A stretch of DNA of 64,000 bases from Ridgeia piscesae (lineage: Eukaryota > Annelida > Polychaeta > Sabellida > Siboglinidae): positions 244,501 to 308,500 of the forward strand of contig JAODUO010000078.1 in the NCBI GenBank assembly GCA_025642075.2, in the 5' to 3' direction. Position 1 is the first letter of the stretch. Each line of letters starts with the position of its first letter. The position numbers were made by a program, and so were the translations under genes. The notes below the pieces were generated by a model. It was given only the letters and a program-made list of their open reading frames with translations, searched no databases and was not told the origin of the DNA. Positions 22,583 to 38,525 of this stretch are shown piece after piece.

Positions 22583-25500
22583 GGAGAGAGAGAGAGAGAG
22601 AGAAGAGAGGAAGAGAGGAGAGAGAGGAAGAGAGTGGGAAATTGTTCGACCATGGTCACATATAACTTCACGATAGTCATCACCAAAGTATTTGATGGTC
22701 GACCATCAACTACCATGGTTGATGATCAAACCATGGGCGATCACATGCACAGTCATCATTTCACCTCAGGAGGAGAGAGAGAGCGAGAGAGCGAGAGAGG
22801 GTTGAGAGAATGAAAAAGAAAGAGAATAAACTAATGGTGTCAGATAGATTGTGTGTGAATGCAGAAGAAAATATGTCGGAATCAATTATGAGTCCCACCT
22901 TAAAGATGGCGCTGGCACAGTGCATCTGTAACTCTTGGTTTTCACTCTTGAGATTCTTCACGAGATCTTGGATCATGCCTTCAGTACGGATCGCAAGACG
23001 ATAGCTCGACTACAAGAAACAAAATGTCGACAAGTTTCCTTCAGATATGTTCAAATATTTATATTCTCACTAAGCTTCTCTTAAACATATTTTCCCAACA
23101 AAAACTCTGATGACACAGTCATAAAACAAATATTATAAATTTCTCCAAGGATACTGTAAGTGACATTTGTTATGAAGTATCTTTGATGTAATTTAATCCG
23201 TTAATGCAGGTCACGTGACCCATCCCTGGCTAACCCCATGGCACTCTCTAGAAGTGTCGCAGAAAATATATTATAATGGTATCAACAATTGGTTGACATA
23301 TGACATATGGTATGAACCTCAAAGTGTTAAGAACCCTTAAGGAGTTTTTGACAAAATAAATTACAAGTAGATAGGCTTATTTCGAATTGTACAAAGCACA
23401 AAGTTATCACAAACATAAAACAGTCAACAAAACTACACATAATTCCAGGTTGACTGCAGAGCAAATTAAGACTGACCCAATTATTACTTTTTTTTATGCA
23501 GGGTTGCAGACAAATCTGCAAAAGTCTGGCAAGAAAGGTGGAAAGTGTCTAGCAGAAAATATCAATGAGGTGGTATAGGCATATAGACCAATGTACAACA
23601 TGGCCTGGGAACTAGGCTGCACAAAGTCAGTGGTGGTGGGGACACCTCCCATTGGCAGACCAAGGAAGACCTCGAGGACCCTGAGTCTGACCCATGGGAT
23701 GCTCCGAACCATGTCAGATGGAAACAGACAATTGGGAGGCAAGAGAACCCAATGGAACGTGGAAACGTTGACATTAAACAATGATGACGATGACCCAGTG
23801 GGCAAATAATGCGAGAAGTGTGGTTGACATGTCTACCTCCGTGGCACACTCCTGCAGTGTTCCCACGACTGGGATGAGCATGTTCTCGTGGGTTGACTTG
23901 AGGAGTCGTGCGAGGAGCGGAATGGCTCCCGCCTTCCGCATGCTCTCCTTGTTCCGCTGGCTCTTGGAGCAGCTCCACAGCGCCAGGGCTCCGGACCGAG
24001 CCACGTCAACGTCCTTCTTCTGTTCATTTGTCGTCACATTGCTGATGGACGAACAGTCCAGGAGGGCAACCTGGCAACACACAGATGTAGTGTCACAATT
24101 ATCTCAGTGAGTTACTTTGATACATTCTAATGATCTGACCACTGTTTAATTCTCACAGGAATGATAAAGACCCTCTTGAAAAAGTACAGCAAAAACTGGT
24201 CATTATTCACGCCCTTTTTGCAGGCACAAGAAAGAGAAAGTCCTCCTTGAAAAAGTTGATGTGGCAACAAGTCGCAAGTCGTTAACTTTAAATAAATACA
24301 AAGTATTGCTCAGAAATATGTCATTGTCTTGGTAGGAGAAAGCATGAATACAGGCCAGTGAAGGAAACATATACAGCTGTATACACAGAGGAGATGCAAT
24401 TATATCAACACAAATTTATGATATTAATATATACACTGATTTTAGATTTTAGAAAGTGTTTACCCAATATGACGGGTAGAAATTACATTAATCATCTGAT
24501 AGTATTGGTCTTCGATGTCATCCCGTAGATCCTGTGCAGGTGACATGTGACACCACTGGTATGTTTAGGTATGTTTATTCTTCCCTCTAAATGAATCTGT
24601 CACACTAAGACTTCATCTGACCATCTCTGTCTCCATCTGCTGATGTCTTTCAAACTCTTTCAAGATCTCCCTTAATGCGATTTCTCCATGTTAATTCCCA
24701 TCTTCCACACTTTTACTTCTATCCCCTTTTCTCTGTATCAACTGAGCTCTCACACGAACTCATCTTGGGCAATATTACAGACTTAAATATGTTCATTTAC
24801 ACTTGTCCAACCATCCACTACATAATTATCAGACAAACAAAAGGCTAGAAGAAAGAAAGAAGAAAACCAGAGAAGACACCACATCAGGACGTACCAGTTT
24901 GCGGATGCCCCCATGTTGTCTTACAGTTCGACGCGCTCGCCGGAATCGAGCCACATTTGCAATTGTTTCCGCTGCCAAACATTTCAGTTCCTTGTTCGGG
25001 TCTCGCAAAATCTTCACCATGGTCTGTAGCCCACCCAGGTCAGCGATGGCACGACGGATCTGTGTGTTCTTGGAGATCTCCTTCAGTATTCTCAGAGCAC
25101 CAATCTGTAATGGACAAGTGCAGTTTCAATTCTGCTTCAAAAATCAATATCATGATTATTGTGTTATTTGAAAAAAATCCATTTCTAAAACAAATTCTAT
25201 TTCAAAGTGCATTTCATAACAATGGAAATTTACTAAATTGTGTTTCACTCGAGATAAGTTTTATTTCTTAAAGGCAAACGTCTGATTTTTGCAATACATG
25301 CCAATAAGCACGGAAATAATCATACAAGGCAGACGACAGTAGAAGTGTGTGTTAAAAGGTGTTTCTTTTCATAAAAAAGCATATTTTATTTTAAAATATG
25401 ATATATATTGAACTGAATGAATTAATGAATTAAAGTTTATTTGGTAACGTGGTACTTGTTATTACAAAATAATAACAATTTTCAGAGGACTGTTAAGATG

Positions 25501-26004
25501 AATGACATTGTAATTTGAACAATAATGAATTCATGAAAGCAAAACCAGTGACACATATATTATGCTATATAGGTTGGCCTGCATTGATCTGTGCAGCTAT
25601 TAAATTTCACCTTACTATGTGATCTACGCTAATAGGAATTCCCCCAAAAGAAGACCTTTTCAAAACATACATCTTAACACTTTTCCATGAACCCAGGACT
25701 TCTCTGAGAAAATGTATTCCACTCCAAACCATCGATTCTGTTAATTCGTTAAAATATCATTTCTCTTTCACTCGTATTGTCCAATGGGGAGATGATATAT
25801 ATGTTTACTTTCTGTACAATAATGATATTCTGTGTAGCGAACCAATCCTGCTGTTACCTTGCATTTGATTTGATCTGTATCAAGGAGGTTGATGAGAACT
25901 TCAAGTCCCCCGACGTCACGGATCGCCAGTTGACAGGTGTCTTGGACGAGGTTGAAGTCCATCAACGCACACAGGGCAATGATGGTGGCTGTCTGGTTGC
26001 CTCC
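18318..26004 (-). CDS. ODAD2: ODAD2 armadillo-repeat domain (exons 10-19)
   Basis: Residues about 478-1056, ten exons, each encoding one to two ARM repeats of about 42 residues. Repeat cores are clear: [20 protein letters not shown] (24070-23837), [18 protein letters not shown] (22367-22152), [20 protein letters not shown] (21657-21476), [15 protein letters not shown] (20998-20884) and [20 protein letters not shown] (19099-18878). The last exon ends KARTK-stop, close to the vertebrate KARYT end. ARM superhelices bind protein partners; in ODAD2 they dock other ODA docking subunits. The donor after 18878 (gtttgt) is weaker than the others. Confidence 0.94.
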
Positions 26005-26190
26005 CTGGGGGGACGTGTGGGACATGTCATCTCTATTATCATTTCAAGTGTATTTACATCAGAGTTTGTGTAGTTGCTGGGAAGAAGTTTTCTTTTAGTT
26101 AAGTAATAGTAAATAGTAGCTGGGAAAAAGCAGTGCTTTTTATAAATTACAGCCACTGAGCCAGGCAGCTAGAAAGCCAGACTGCCAGCC

Positions 26191-26223
<33 letters not shown>

Positions 26224-27271
26224 GCCAATTAATCTCTGTTTCAGACAAAACAGGATACATGTAATATTTATGTCCACAATGAAAAGTCAAAAAGGTTTGT
26301 TACTGCATGTTAATCTCTAATCCACTTCCACATAATACTTGTTTACCCAAGAACAGTAGCTCAAATGTGTTATAATTATGATAAAAGTATAAGCTTACAT
26401 TTGGCAATAACGGCACGAATAAATGACATCAGATATCAGCAAAACTAGCCAACTGTTTACCTTCAAGTATTTCACCAACTTCTGAATCTGCCAGTACTCA
26501 GACGGTAGGTCGGCGTTGGCCTCACTTCGGCGATCTGGCGCCTCTTCTTCTTCCTCACTCTCTGAAGAGCTCGCCTCAAACGAGTCTTCTGTGTCACTTG
26601 ATGTTGGCTTCTTCTCTCTGCCAAAGACAGACACAGATGACAGTGACATCACACATCAGATGAAACATAAACTGACAGCTTATAATATGCCATCATTTAT
26701 GACTCCATCAGTGTTTGTTGAGTAAACCAATATTCTTGGATTACTGCAGAGAGGCAGGATGAATGAGGAAGACCAGGTACTCTGGTCCAGAAATCAGTAA
26801 TATGAAAAATATGTTACATTTATAAAATTATAGATCTTATCAAGACAAAATTTACTATATGTAATGTTTATGGCATAAGAAGATACATCAAGTATATGCC
26901 TTGCTTATCTGTAACCATGGTAACCAGTTAATTTTAGAAATGCTGATGGGGCAGTTATGCAGGAAGTTACATGGAGAATTGAATTTATCTGTATAATTAT
27001 ATATAAATATAAATTCAATTCAAAGAGAGTAAGAGAAATGACAAAGGTCATAGACGTGATTGAACAAGTCAGAAGACGGAAGTGGACCTGGGCAGGGCAC
27101 GTCAGCAGGAAAAGATCTAGAGGAAGGCCGGCGAGACGGTGGAGAGACGAACTAGATAACTATAACTGGATGGGTAGCGCAACATAGGCAGATGTGGAAG
27201 CAACATGCTGATCCTTCGCCCAACCACGGGACACTAATGCTGCACAATGATGATGATGATATATGATATAC

Positions 27272-27346
<75 letters not shown>

Positions 27347-30300
27347 CACACACTATGTTATATATATATATATTATATATATTAATATAATGTATCAATT
27401 TGTGCAGTACATGTGCAAAATGAAAGAAGAAATGAAGTCTAGGATGTTGATCTAAGATAGAATAGTGAAAGTGAAACTAAGGGGCACTGGTTGTGTACTT
27501 ACTTATCCTTCCTCTTTCTGCGGGGAATGTTGGTCATTCTCTTGCCTGACTTTGCCCTAAAAACATTAATTTGCTTAAATAATATTGCTGTAATATAGTA
27601 AACAAATTATGTTACACACATACATTTACCATTCAGTTTAATAAAGACATTGAAAGTCCATTACGTGACTCACCTAATTACTTATTCTAATATATAGTTT
27701 TACATCAGTACCTTTCTAAAATATTACTCAAGATCACTATCCTTGATCTCGTAAGAAACCAAAGAAACTATATAATATTATATGGGCCTGCAAAAACGTG
27801 CTAATTTAATTATGTCATGTTTGTTAAACGCAAGATATAATTACACTGTGTTCTTAATCTATGCATAGGTGGTGTCTGATGGCTGTCTGCTACTTGAGGT
27901 AACTTCTATAACCAGATAACACATCACACCTGCAATAACAGTTAGCCGTAGAAGTCTGGGCTCACTTCACTAACATTCCTATGAAGCCATCAGTCTGACC
28001 CTTCTCTTTAAAGGGAGGGTGCCAGCTCCTCTGCCCTGAATTGGCCGAGCGGTAATTTGTAATACAAATTAAGTCTGCTGTCTACAGAATGTGGGTGAAT
28101 TAAACTTCAAAGAGTATTGCAGTGAACTCTGCTCACCTCAGGCATTATTGCCAATCAATTTTGTTTTGAAACTGGATGTTTTGTTTAACATTTAAACATA
28201 TTGCACGCAGAATCATTTAAATTGCAAATATATGCCGGATAGAACAGTGACACGGTAGCAGATCTTAGAATTTTGACAGACATTCTAAATTGAATGTTTC
28301 ATGATGGATTTTCCTTAAGATCTTTTCATCTTTCAGAAACACTTACATACAAAGCGTACTACAGTTATTTGCCATCAAATGTTCAGCGTTTGTTTACAAG
28401 GCGAAAAATAGCTTACTCAATGCGAGCCAGTCATGATTTAGAACGACAGAGTGTCTGTTCCACTATGTGTGCAATGTCTCTTTGTGTAAAGGAAGTGCAA
28501 GTATGGAATTATCTATGCGATGATTTAAAAATAGTTAATACTGTTGCTGCATTTAAACGTAAATGCAAGAATTTTTATTTAAGAAATATCTAGTTGTGGA
28601 CCATCTCTCTTAACTATATTATATGTCAAGATGTTTGCTTATGTTATACTTTGTATATGAATTTGTAACCAGTATTTAAATAAATATTATATGTCAGGGG
28701 TAAATTGACAAAAAGTCATTTACTTCAAATTTACCCCTTTCAAACATTGTACATTGTAGTATTGTAGCAACATTTGCCTGTTTGTATTGTATTTATTGTT
28801 GTTAACAATGCTCTGAGTTATGAGTACAATGTTCTGAATAAACTTTCACATATACATATATATCCACAGTGGGAAAGTTCACGTCTGTATCAGTACCACT
28901 TACTTCTGCTCGTCAATGCCAAGTTTCTTCCACTTCAGAGAAGGTTCCTGTTGTTTCTTCTTTTCCTTCTCCTTCTTCTTCGCCTCATCAGACGCCGCCA
29001 TATCGTCGGTGTGAGTGACAGTTTTCACGACACGAACCTGACGATCATCCCCGGCCCCGCGTGCGTCTGTGGGACTCGCAGCGTCCACAATCGACTTGTC
29101 TGTGCCGTCTGTGCGCAGCTTGAAGAAATCCTGCATTGATCAAAATTAGTTAGTGTCACCATGCCTCAAGTGTCACCATGCCTCAAGTGTCACCATGCCT
29201 CAAGTGTCACCATGCCTCAAGTGTCACTGTGCCTCAAGTGTCACCATGCCTCAAGTGTCCCATGTAAATATTACTACATTAAGGTGGAACTATACCTTTT
29301 TTAATTCATGATTCAATCCAAATTTGTATTTAAAAATCACACCTTTTGTTATTAAGGTCATTCTGGGCATTATGATATTTCTTTGGCTTCCTGTGAGTTC
29401 ACTTTTTCTTGCATTGCATTAAATGTGAACAATAACAAATAAAAATAAGTAGACAAAGTATTGATTAATTGTTTCCAGTCTTTTACAGTGTTTATCTGTG
29501 TATATTGTGGTTAAAATATCAAGGTGTTATCGAGGTCTTATTCAACTACAGTCCACCTTTTCCCGAACAGCATGGCTAAGTTGACTTTCTCTGGGAGGAG
29601 TGCTATTAAACATTCCATGCAACAAATCGTCTTTGTTACAAATCATTTTTAAATTGTAAGCATCATTTAGGCAGTTAATGACAGATATTAGAAGAAAACA
29701 CAAGCTGTCAATACTGTCCACCTTCTAACTGGTTCCAGAGTTGTGAAGAGATTCACTTTAGAGCTGAGCACATCGTACCTTCTTCTCCATCATTTTGTCA
29801 AAATGTTCACTCTTCTTTCGAAGCAAAGCGACCAGATCCCGATAGAATGTGTTGTCCGCACTCTCAAAGTTCAGTTCACCAGTTTCACTGTTGATGCCCT
29901 GTCAAACGGAAAGTGAAACTGATTATTAATTTTCTGATTGTGAGGCAGGAATTTGTCGTTCCCTTTGTTGGATTTTGAATAAAAAAACATGATATACACA
30001 AATCATGATTAATTTAGTAATTGTCTCTGGCTGATTGTTTATTTCACAAAACATGCAAATCTGAATTAAATGAGCCCAGGGGAACAGGTAATGAGTAAAA
30101 CAAGTTAAATGCAACACATAAATGTTATACAGTTAGAATAATTACTACCAGAGGCACATGTTTCTAAATAAAAACAACTATTTTTTCAAAGAAAACAATG
30201 GTTACATACTTAATACCAGTAATAAGGTAACTTTAAGTTGCTGTAAAAGTTAATTTTATAGCAAAACACATTTTACCTGATGTGTGTGTGTGCGTGCATG

Positions 30301-32876
30301 CGTGAGTGCGTGCGTGTGTGCGTGGGCGTGTTTGTGTGCATGGGACTGCACGTGCGCACACTTGTGTGACCTTCTTTTTATGCCAATGTATCTGATGCCC
30401 AAAATTCATGTGAAATCAATTATGGGGCATTAATGCAGCACTTTTTCAATGACAAACAGAAAGCCGTCAGCAGCTGTAATTAATTCATTCCACCTGATTC
30501 ACAAAGTAGCCCTGCGTGTTGGCAGTTATGTAGATAGGGTGGTCATCATGAAATTTCACTTCGATGTAGCTGATGTCTCCATGAAGCTGGCGCCATGACG
30601 GAGCACGGCATCCATTGCCAAACACCACTTGGTATTCTGAAGCCAAACCGAAAGTGAAACTACCAAAACAGAAAGTCACAAGAGAAAGTGCAACTAAATA
30701 TTCATCTTTATTATTATGTTTTTCCTAATTGTTTCTGCTAGCATCATTACTGGTAGATACAAAACAAAGAAGTCACCAGTTCCTTGCAACTAGTTTAATA
30801 TGCTGGATAAAATACATTATATCAACTTTCATTATTATACTATTCTCAATTTTCCACCATGTTTACATTGTGAATAAAATTGTTTTGAAATAATACACTC
30901 AAAACTTCTACACATGCATTTACATCCATTACACATGCGGCTGTTTATTCCTTTCTGTTTAAACCCATGTATATAAATAGAATACATTTGCTGAACGTAT
31001 ACGATTACATGACTAAATGATGTAACCATATGATTCAACCTCACATCCATAATCATACATGTTAAGTTTTGGAAATGCCAATGTGGGAGATTTATATGTA
31101 AATCGGAGGGTCTTGGGGGGGGAAACGGTATTTTATACGTAAATCGGAGGCTCTTGGAAAATGGGGCTATTATATGTAAATTAGGTTTTTAACCATAAAT
31201 GCAAAGAATATAATACAAAAAGGAATAAATTCCACTGATTAAGATATTGACATAGATATTGTTATATGACTTAACTTACTCTGGAGCAAAATCATTCTTG
31301 TAGCCATGAACAATATTCAATATTAACATATATGTTTTATTATCATTATATAATACCACAAATATAATAAATTCCCTGGTAATCTCAAATAAAAAATGAT
31401 GTGTTGCTGTTTGGCCCTCGTGAATTAAAAAGAAGGCTTAGCCTTGGTGATAGAACAATAAATATTATAATGTTCAGTAATTTACTTCTTGTGTTCTAGG
31501 TATAAGCCTAACATTGGCATATTTGTTCAGCTTCTGATATGTATCATAGGTTGCAAAGAATCCCTTGCATGAAAAGCAGCAGCATCTACATATTTTGTTA
31601 CACAACTAACATAATCTTTATATGTAAAACTTAAATATGGAATTCATTTTCATGAGCTGGACTGAGCCATGGTGACACAGGCCCGACTGGAGATATTTAA
31701 ATAAGCATGTTTTCGTCTGTTAAGGATGTTTTTCATTTACATGTCAAATGTACTCAAATAATAAAGCGCTTAGCAAAGGTACATACATTTACAAACATGC
31801 ACATGTAATGTAGATGTATGGATGGACATTATTTGTATAGATGTAAACGGATTGCAGTTTGTTCTACAAGACTGGAACGTACACAGTGGGCGATAATATG
31901 GTATCGAAGCGGCTCGCGGCATTTCTATAAAGCTGATAAACAATGTCAGCGACAGGCAAGGTGTAGGTCTTGTACTTAGGTATTTATTAGACTGTTTTTA
32001 ATGTTCAGTCATCACAGTAAGACGTGATTTAAATAATTCCAATTCAGGTCATTGTTCAAATCGTTGTCCGCGCCCGGCGGTGTCTGTGAGCGATTAGCTC
32101 AGTCTCAGACTCGATTGCAATTAGTTAACTGGCATTGCTATTCATTGTGAGGCGACTCTGAAAAACACTTGAAACAATGCCCAGCCAGAAATAAACCAAT
32201 TATCCGCACCCAGTAAAGTAAATTACGTACAATTTGTTTGTTTTTGGTGGACTGAAAACCGGAAAGAGCCGGATGCTCCCGCAATTTTTTTCACTTATGT
32301 TTCGATGAAATTGCGGGAGATTGTTTCTCCTGCGCGGGAGATCGAGAGATTTCCTTGTAATTGCGGGAGTCTCCCGCTGAATGCGGGAGACTTAACATGT
32401 ATGTCCATAATCCGTCACCTATTTGACAAGAAACACAAACATGTCACGTCCAAATGTCAAAACATAATTTCAGCTACGTTTTCAAAATTATCCAATTGAC
32501 CAGAGTAGATGGTTATTTTGGATGAGTATGACTGAGACATCAATTAACTTGTATGTTTTAGGTGTAACTTTACAGATTTTGTGAATTGTATAGGCCTGCT
32601 TATGAAGCAATCCAAATGGATATTTATAATTCTGACAAAACAAATTTAAGATGAGATGGATGCAATTTAAGGGACGGTTGTCTGTTCATGTGCCGTGAAT
32701 GTGTCAACATTACGTGTATGCAACATTTGAATGCACACTACGAATGTGTTATGACAGTGCCTATATATAAATAAATAAATATATATATATATATATTTAT
32801 TTATATATAGGCACTGTCATAACACATTCATAGTGTGCATTCAAACATAAACATGAAAACATAAACACAATTTTAG

Positions 32877-32936
<60 letters not shown>

Positions 32937-35900
32937 CTAAAATTATGTTTATGTTTTCATTGACAATTTATGTGAATTTTCTGCAGATCCCACAGATTTT
33001 TCTCATGATATGTCGTGAAGTTCTCCCAGGTTGACATCTCTGGATGAACATGGATGGTTGGTCAATAAGTGGGTTGGGTCACGTTGAGATGTAACAGGTC
33101 AAACCCAGCAAAACTCAGATATTCATCTCCACTGTTTAAATACTGCAACAATAGTCGCTAAATCAAGAACCGTCATCACTTGCCTTCGACCCAGTCAATG
33201 CTCTCCAAGACGTCTGCTTCTTCATCTTTACCACAAAATGTTTTCAGTGTGTTCACAATTCGATCAATATCATCTGGTGTTAGCTTCACTTCACTGAAAA
33301 ATACCAGCATTATATTATTTGATAATTACCACTGGAAATGAGTAATTAATTTAAGAAAAAGTGAAATAGTGTTTCATTTAAGACAGAACAATACATTTTG
33401 TTAATAATGTTTTCTTAAAATGCTGCTGTGAGGAAAGAATGGGATGCTGCTGTAAATGTTTTATAAAACATCTCAACTGGCTCCTGGGTAATATTCCTAG
33501 TTGCTGGTACAAAGACATCCAATACACAACAATCAGACAACCATTACACAACAATCAGACAACCATTACATAACAATCAGACAACCATCACACAACAATC
33601 AGACAACCATCACACAACAATCAGACAACCATCACACAACAATCAGACAACCATTACATAACAATCAGACAACCATTACACAACAATCAGACAACCATTA
33701 CACAACAATCAGACAACCATTACATAACAATCAGACAACCATTACACAACAATCAGACAACCATCACACAACAATCAGACAACCATTACACAACAATCAG
33801 ACAACCATTACATAACAATCAGACAACCATGACACAACACTCAGACAACCAATACACAACAATCAGACAACCATCACACAACAATCAGACAACCATTACA
33901 CAACAATCAGACAACCATTACACAACAATCAGACAACCATTACATAACAATCAGACAACCATTACACAAAAATCAGACAACCATCACACAACAATCAGAC
34001 AACCATTACACAACAATCAGACAACCATCACACAACAATCAGACAACCATCACACAACAATCAGACAACCATTACACAACAATCAGACAACCATCACACA
34101 ACAATCAGACAACCATTACACAACAATCAGACAACCATCACACAACAATCAGACAACCATTACACAACAATCAGACAACCATCACACAACAATCAGACAA
34201 CCATTACACAACAATCAGACAACCATCACACAACAATCAGACAACCATCACACAACAATCAGACAACCATCACACGACAATCAGACAACCATTACACGAC
34301 AATCAGACAACCATTACACAACAATCAGACAACCATTACACAACAATCAGACAACGATTACACAACAATCAGACAACCATTACACAACAATCAGACAACC
34401 ATCACACAACAATCAGACAACGATTACACAACAATCAGACAACCAATATACAACAATCAGACAACCATTACACAACAATCAGACAACCATCATACAACAA
34501 TCAGACAACCATCACACAACAATCAGACAACCATTACACAACAATCAGACAACCATTACACAACAATCAGACAACCATTACACAACAATCAGACAACCAT
34601 TACACAACAATCAAACAACCATTACACAACAATCAGACAACCATTACACAACAATCAGACAACCATCACACAACAATCAGACAACCATCACACAACAATC
34701 AGACAACCATTACACAACAATCAGACAACCATTACACAACAATCAGACAACCATTACATAACAATCAGACAACCATGACACGACACTCAGACAACCAATA
34801 CACAACAATCAGACAACCATCACACAACAATCAGACAACCACTACACAACAATCAGACAACCACTACACAACAATCAGACAACCATTACACAACAATCAG
34901 ACAACCATTACACAACAATCAGACAACCATTACACAACAATCAGACAACCATTACACAACAATCAGACAACCATTACGCAACAATCAGACAACCATCACA
35001 CAACAATCAGACAACCATTACACAACAATCAGACAACCATCACACAACAATCAGACAACCATCACACAACAATCAGACAACCATTACACAACAATCAGAC
35101 AACCATTACACAACAATCAGACAACCATTACACAACAATCAGACAACCATGACACAACACTCAGACAACCAATACACAACAATCAGACAACCATCACACA
35201 ACAATCAGACAACCACTACACAACAATCAGACAACCACTACACAACAATCAGACAACCATCACACAACAATCAGACAACCATTACACAACAATCAGACAA
35301 CCATTACACAACAATCAGACAACCATTACACAACAATCAGACAACCATTACACAACAATCAGACAACCATCACACAACAATCAGATAACGATTACACAAC
35401 AATCAGACAACCATTACACAACAATCAGACAACCATTACACAACAATCAGACAACCAATACACAACAATCAGACATCACACAACAATCAGACAACCAATA
35501 CACAATAATCAGACAACCAATACACAACAATCACACAACCATCACACAACAGTCAGACGACCAATACACACCAATCAGACAACCACCACACAACAATCAG
35601 ACAACCATTACACAAAAATCAGACAACAAATACACAACAATCAGACAACAATTACACAACAATCAGACAACCATTACACAACAATCATAAAACCATTACA
35701 CAACAATCAGACAACCAATACACAACAATTCGAAAACCATTACACAACAATCAGACAACCAATACACAACAATCAGACAACCATCACACAACAATCAGAC
35801 AACCAATACACAATAATCTGACAATCAATACACAACAATCAGACAACCATTACACAACAATCAGACAACCATTACACAACAATCATAAAACCATTACACA

Positions 35901-38419
35901 ACAATCAGACAACCAATACACAACAATCGGAAAACCATTACACAACAATCAGACAACCAATACACAACAATCAGACAACCATCACAAAACAATCAGACAA
36001 CCAATACACAATAATCTGACAATCAATACACAACAATCAGACAACCATTACACAACAATCAGACAACCATTACACAACAATCAAACAACTATTACACAAC
36101 AATCAGACAACCATTACACAACATTCAGACAACCAATACACAACAATCAGACAACCATTACATAACAATCAGACAACCATGACACAACACTCAGATAACC
36201 AATACACAACAATCAGACAACCATCACACAACAATCAGACAACCAATACACAACAATCAGACAACCATTACATAACAATCATACAACCATGACACAACAC
36301 TCAGACAACCAATACACAACATTCAGACAACCATTACATAACAATCAGACAACCAATACACAACAATCAGACAACCATTACACAACAATTAGACAACCAA
36401 TACACAACAATCAGACAACCATCACACAACCAATACACAACAATCCACTGCTATTTATAAAATACTCTAGCCATTTTATACTAACTGTCTAAAACGTTGT
36501 GTGAGCATTAAAACGTGCACTTACGATGAAATCTGCGTGATTGCTTTCTGCATCATCGTTTCATCAAAGTCTTTCAGACGCAATAGAACTTTCAGCATGA
36601 GCTTCTTCTCACTGATGTCGGGATCTTCTGCTTCTGTTTTGTCTGATGACATGATTTCCTGGATGAAACGAGACGCAGCTCGGTCTGATCCAGGAACTGT
36701 GGCAAACCTCTCCCCGAGGATATTAACAACCGGGTCAGTGTTGGCTGAAAAGAAACATTTAAATATGAACACAGCTGATTTGTTTTAACATACCATACAT
36801 AAGATAGCAGGGATGGCTTGAAACAAAGCACAAACGTTTGGTTTCAATACTTAAAGTAATGTTTTCAAGTAATTGGCATGTAACAAAGTACAATTTAAAT
36901 TTTTACTTCTAACAAAGTAGTTTTATCTAAAATAGAGAAATTTTTACTCTGTATCTTTGGTTTGCTTTGCAAAATATTTTGGTTACAAAATTTCCATGTC
37001 TACAGTCACCGGAGCAATCCCGCTGCCAGGTCAAAATCTGTTAATAAGCAATCTCAGTAATTCACCTGCAATTGTATTTGCATACAAAATAGCTATGTTA
37101 TTTTAGTGACTGTTATTGGACTATGTTTCATGTCGAATAATATAGTTATTTTAGCTTTACAGTTTTAGTGCTAGCAGTAATATTGAAATTAGTACGCTGA
37201 ATTGTATGTTTGCTTTTTCTCTTACTTCAAGTACTTTTGAAAGTGACTTTTTACTGAAGTAAGTTTTTTCAATGTACTTTTACATCACTTAATTGAGTAG
37301 TTTTAGTTCAGTTACTTGGACTTTAACTCAAGTACATAATCAAAGTTGTTCAGTCGACAATGTGAGACAATGGTGACATTTGTAACCAAGCGCTTTGTAT
37401 AGCTGTGGGGTGGTTTCACTGTAATTACAGATTGCTGGTGCTGGGTAAAATAAATAGCAACACTGGCACCACCTTGTGAGCCTGCTATATGTTAGTGCAA
37501 TTTTATAATAGCAATTTTTAACTGTAAAATTGCAATATCGCCAACTATTGGCATGGGTGTAAGGGCTTGGACAGTGTTACATGGCTAACAATGTTTACTT
37601 TGTGACTTTACGATCCCAATCATAGTCTAGTTTTGATGATTGTTGCCTTACCCTCCAGACAGGCCCGGGTTTCTGCCATCTTCTTGTCCCCAGTGCGACT
37701 CAGCACCGCTTCAATTTGTTTAAATGACCAAACGGTCAAAATAAAGTCATCGTTTTTCCGCTCCATGGACAATGTTGGTTTGCCATCGGGCGTCTTTTCA
37801 TCAGATTCAAGTAATTCCTCAGTGCTACAAAATTACACACATGTTAAACATACATAATAGTTTGAGACCCATGTATATATTTATATATATATATCCAGGT
37901 ATATAAAAATTATATACATATGTACACATAAAGCTATATATATCTATATATACATATACACACATTATATATTATATTTATGACTATATATATACATATA
38001 ATATATATATACATATTATATACACACACATATATACATAGATTTACATACCATACATATGTATATGTAAATGTGTATTTGTGTGTATGTATGTAAAATA
38101 TATATGTATATAATTATATATATATATGATTATTTTATTTCATATTTTACATTTTAAGCTAATATATTTCTACTAGATTGTATCAATTATTTATCGATGT
38201 TATGTTATAAAGAACAATTTTTTATTCGGACCTTTTTATGTGATTGTTCTTATTTATTTATTTTATTTAAAGTAGTAGTATATTTTGTCATCATCGTTTG
38301 GTGCATGTGAATGTATTGTCATGTGAATGTACTAGTACGACGACCAATATCATTACACATTCCAATTTTTTTATTGTAACTACAATGTGAACACTGCAAT
38401 AAAGCTATATTATCTTATC

Positions 38420-38455
<36 letters not shown>

Positions 38456-38466
38456 TATACATGTAT

Positions 38467-38525
<59 letters not shown>

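Noticed and set aside
33829..34761. 310-codon frame of N/Q/T-rich heptads, with similar frames at 33501, 34775 and 35149
   Set aside because: Product of a 21-bp intronic repeat read antisense to ODAD2; breaks occur wherever a unit varies in length, and no start context or conservation is seen.
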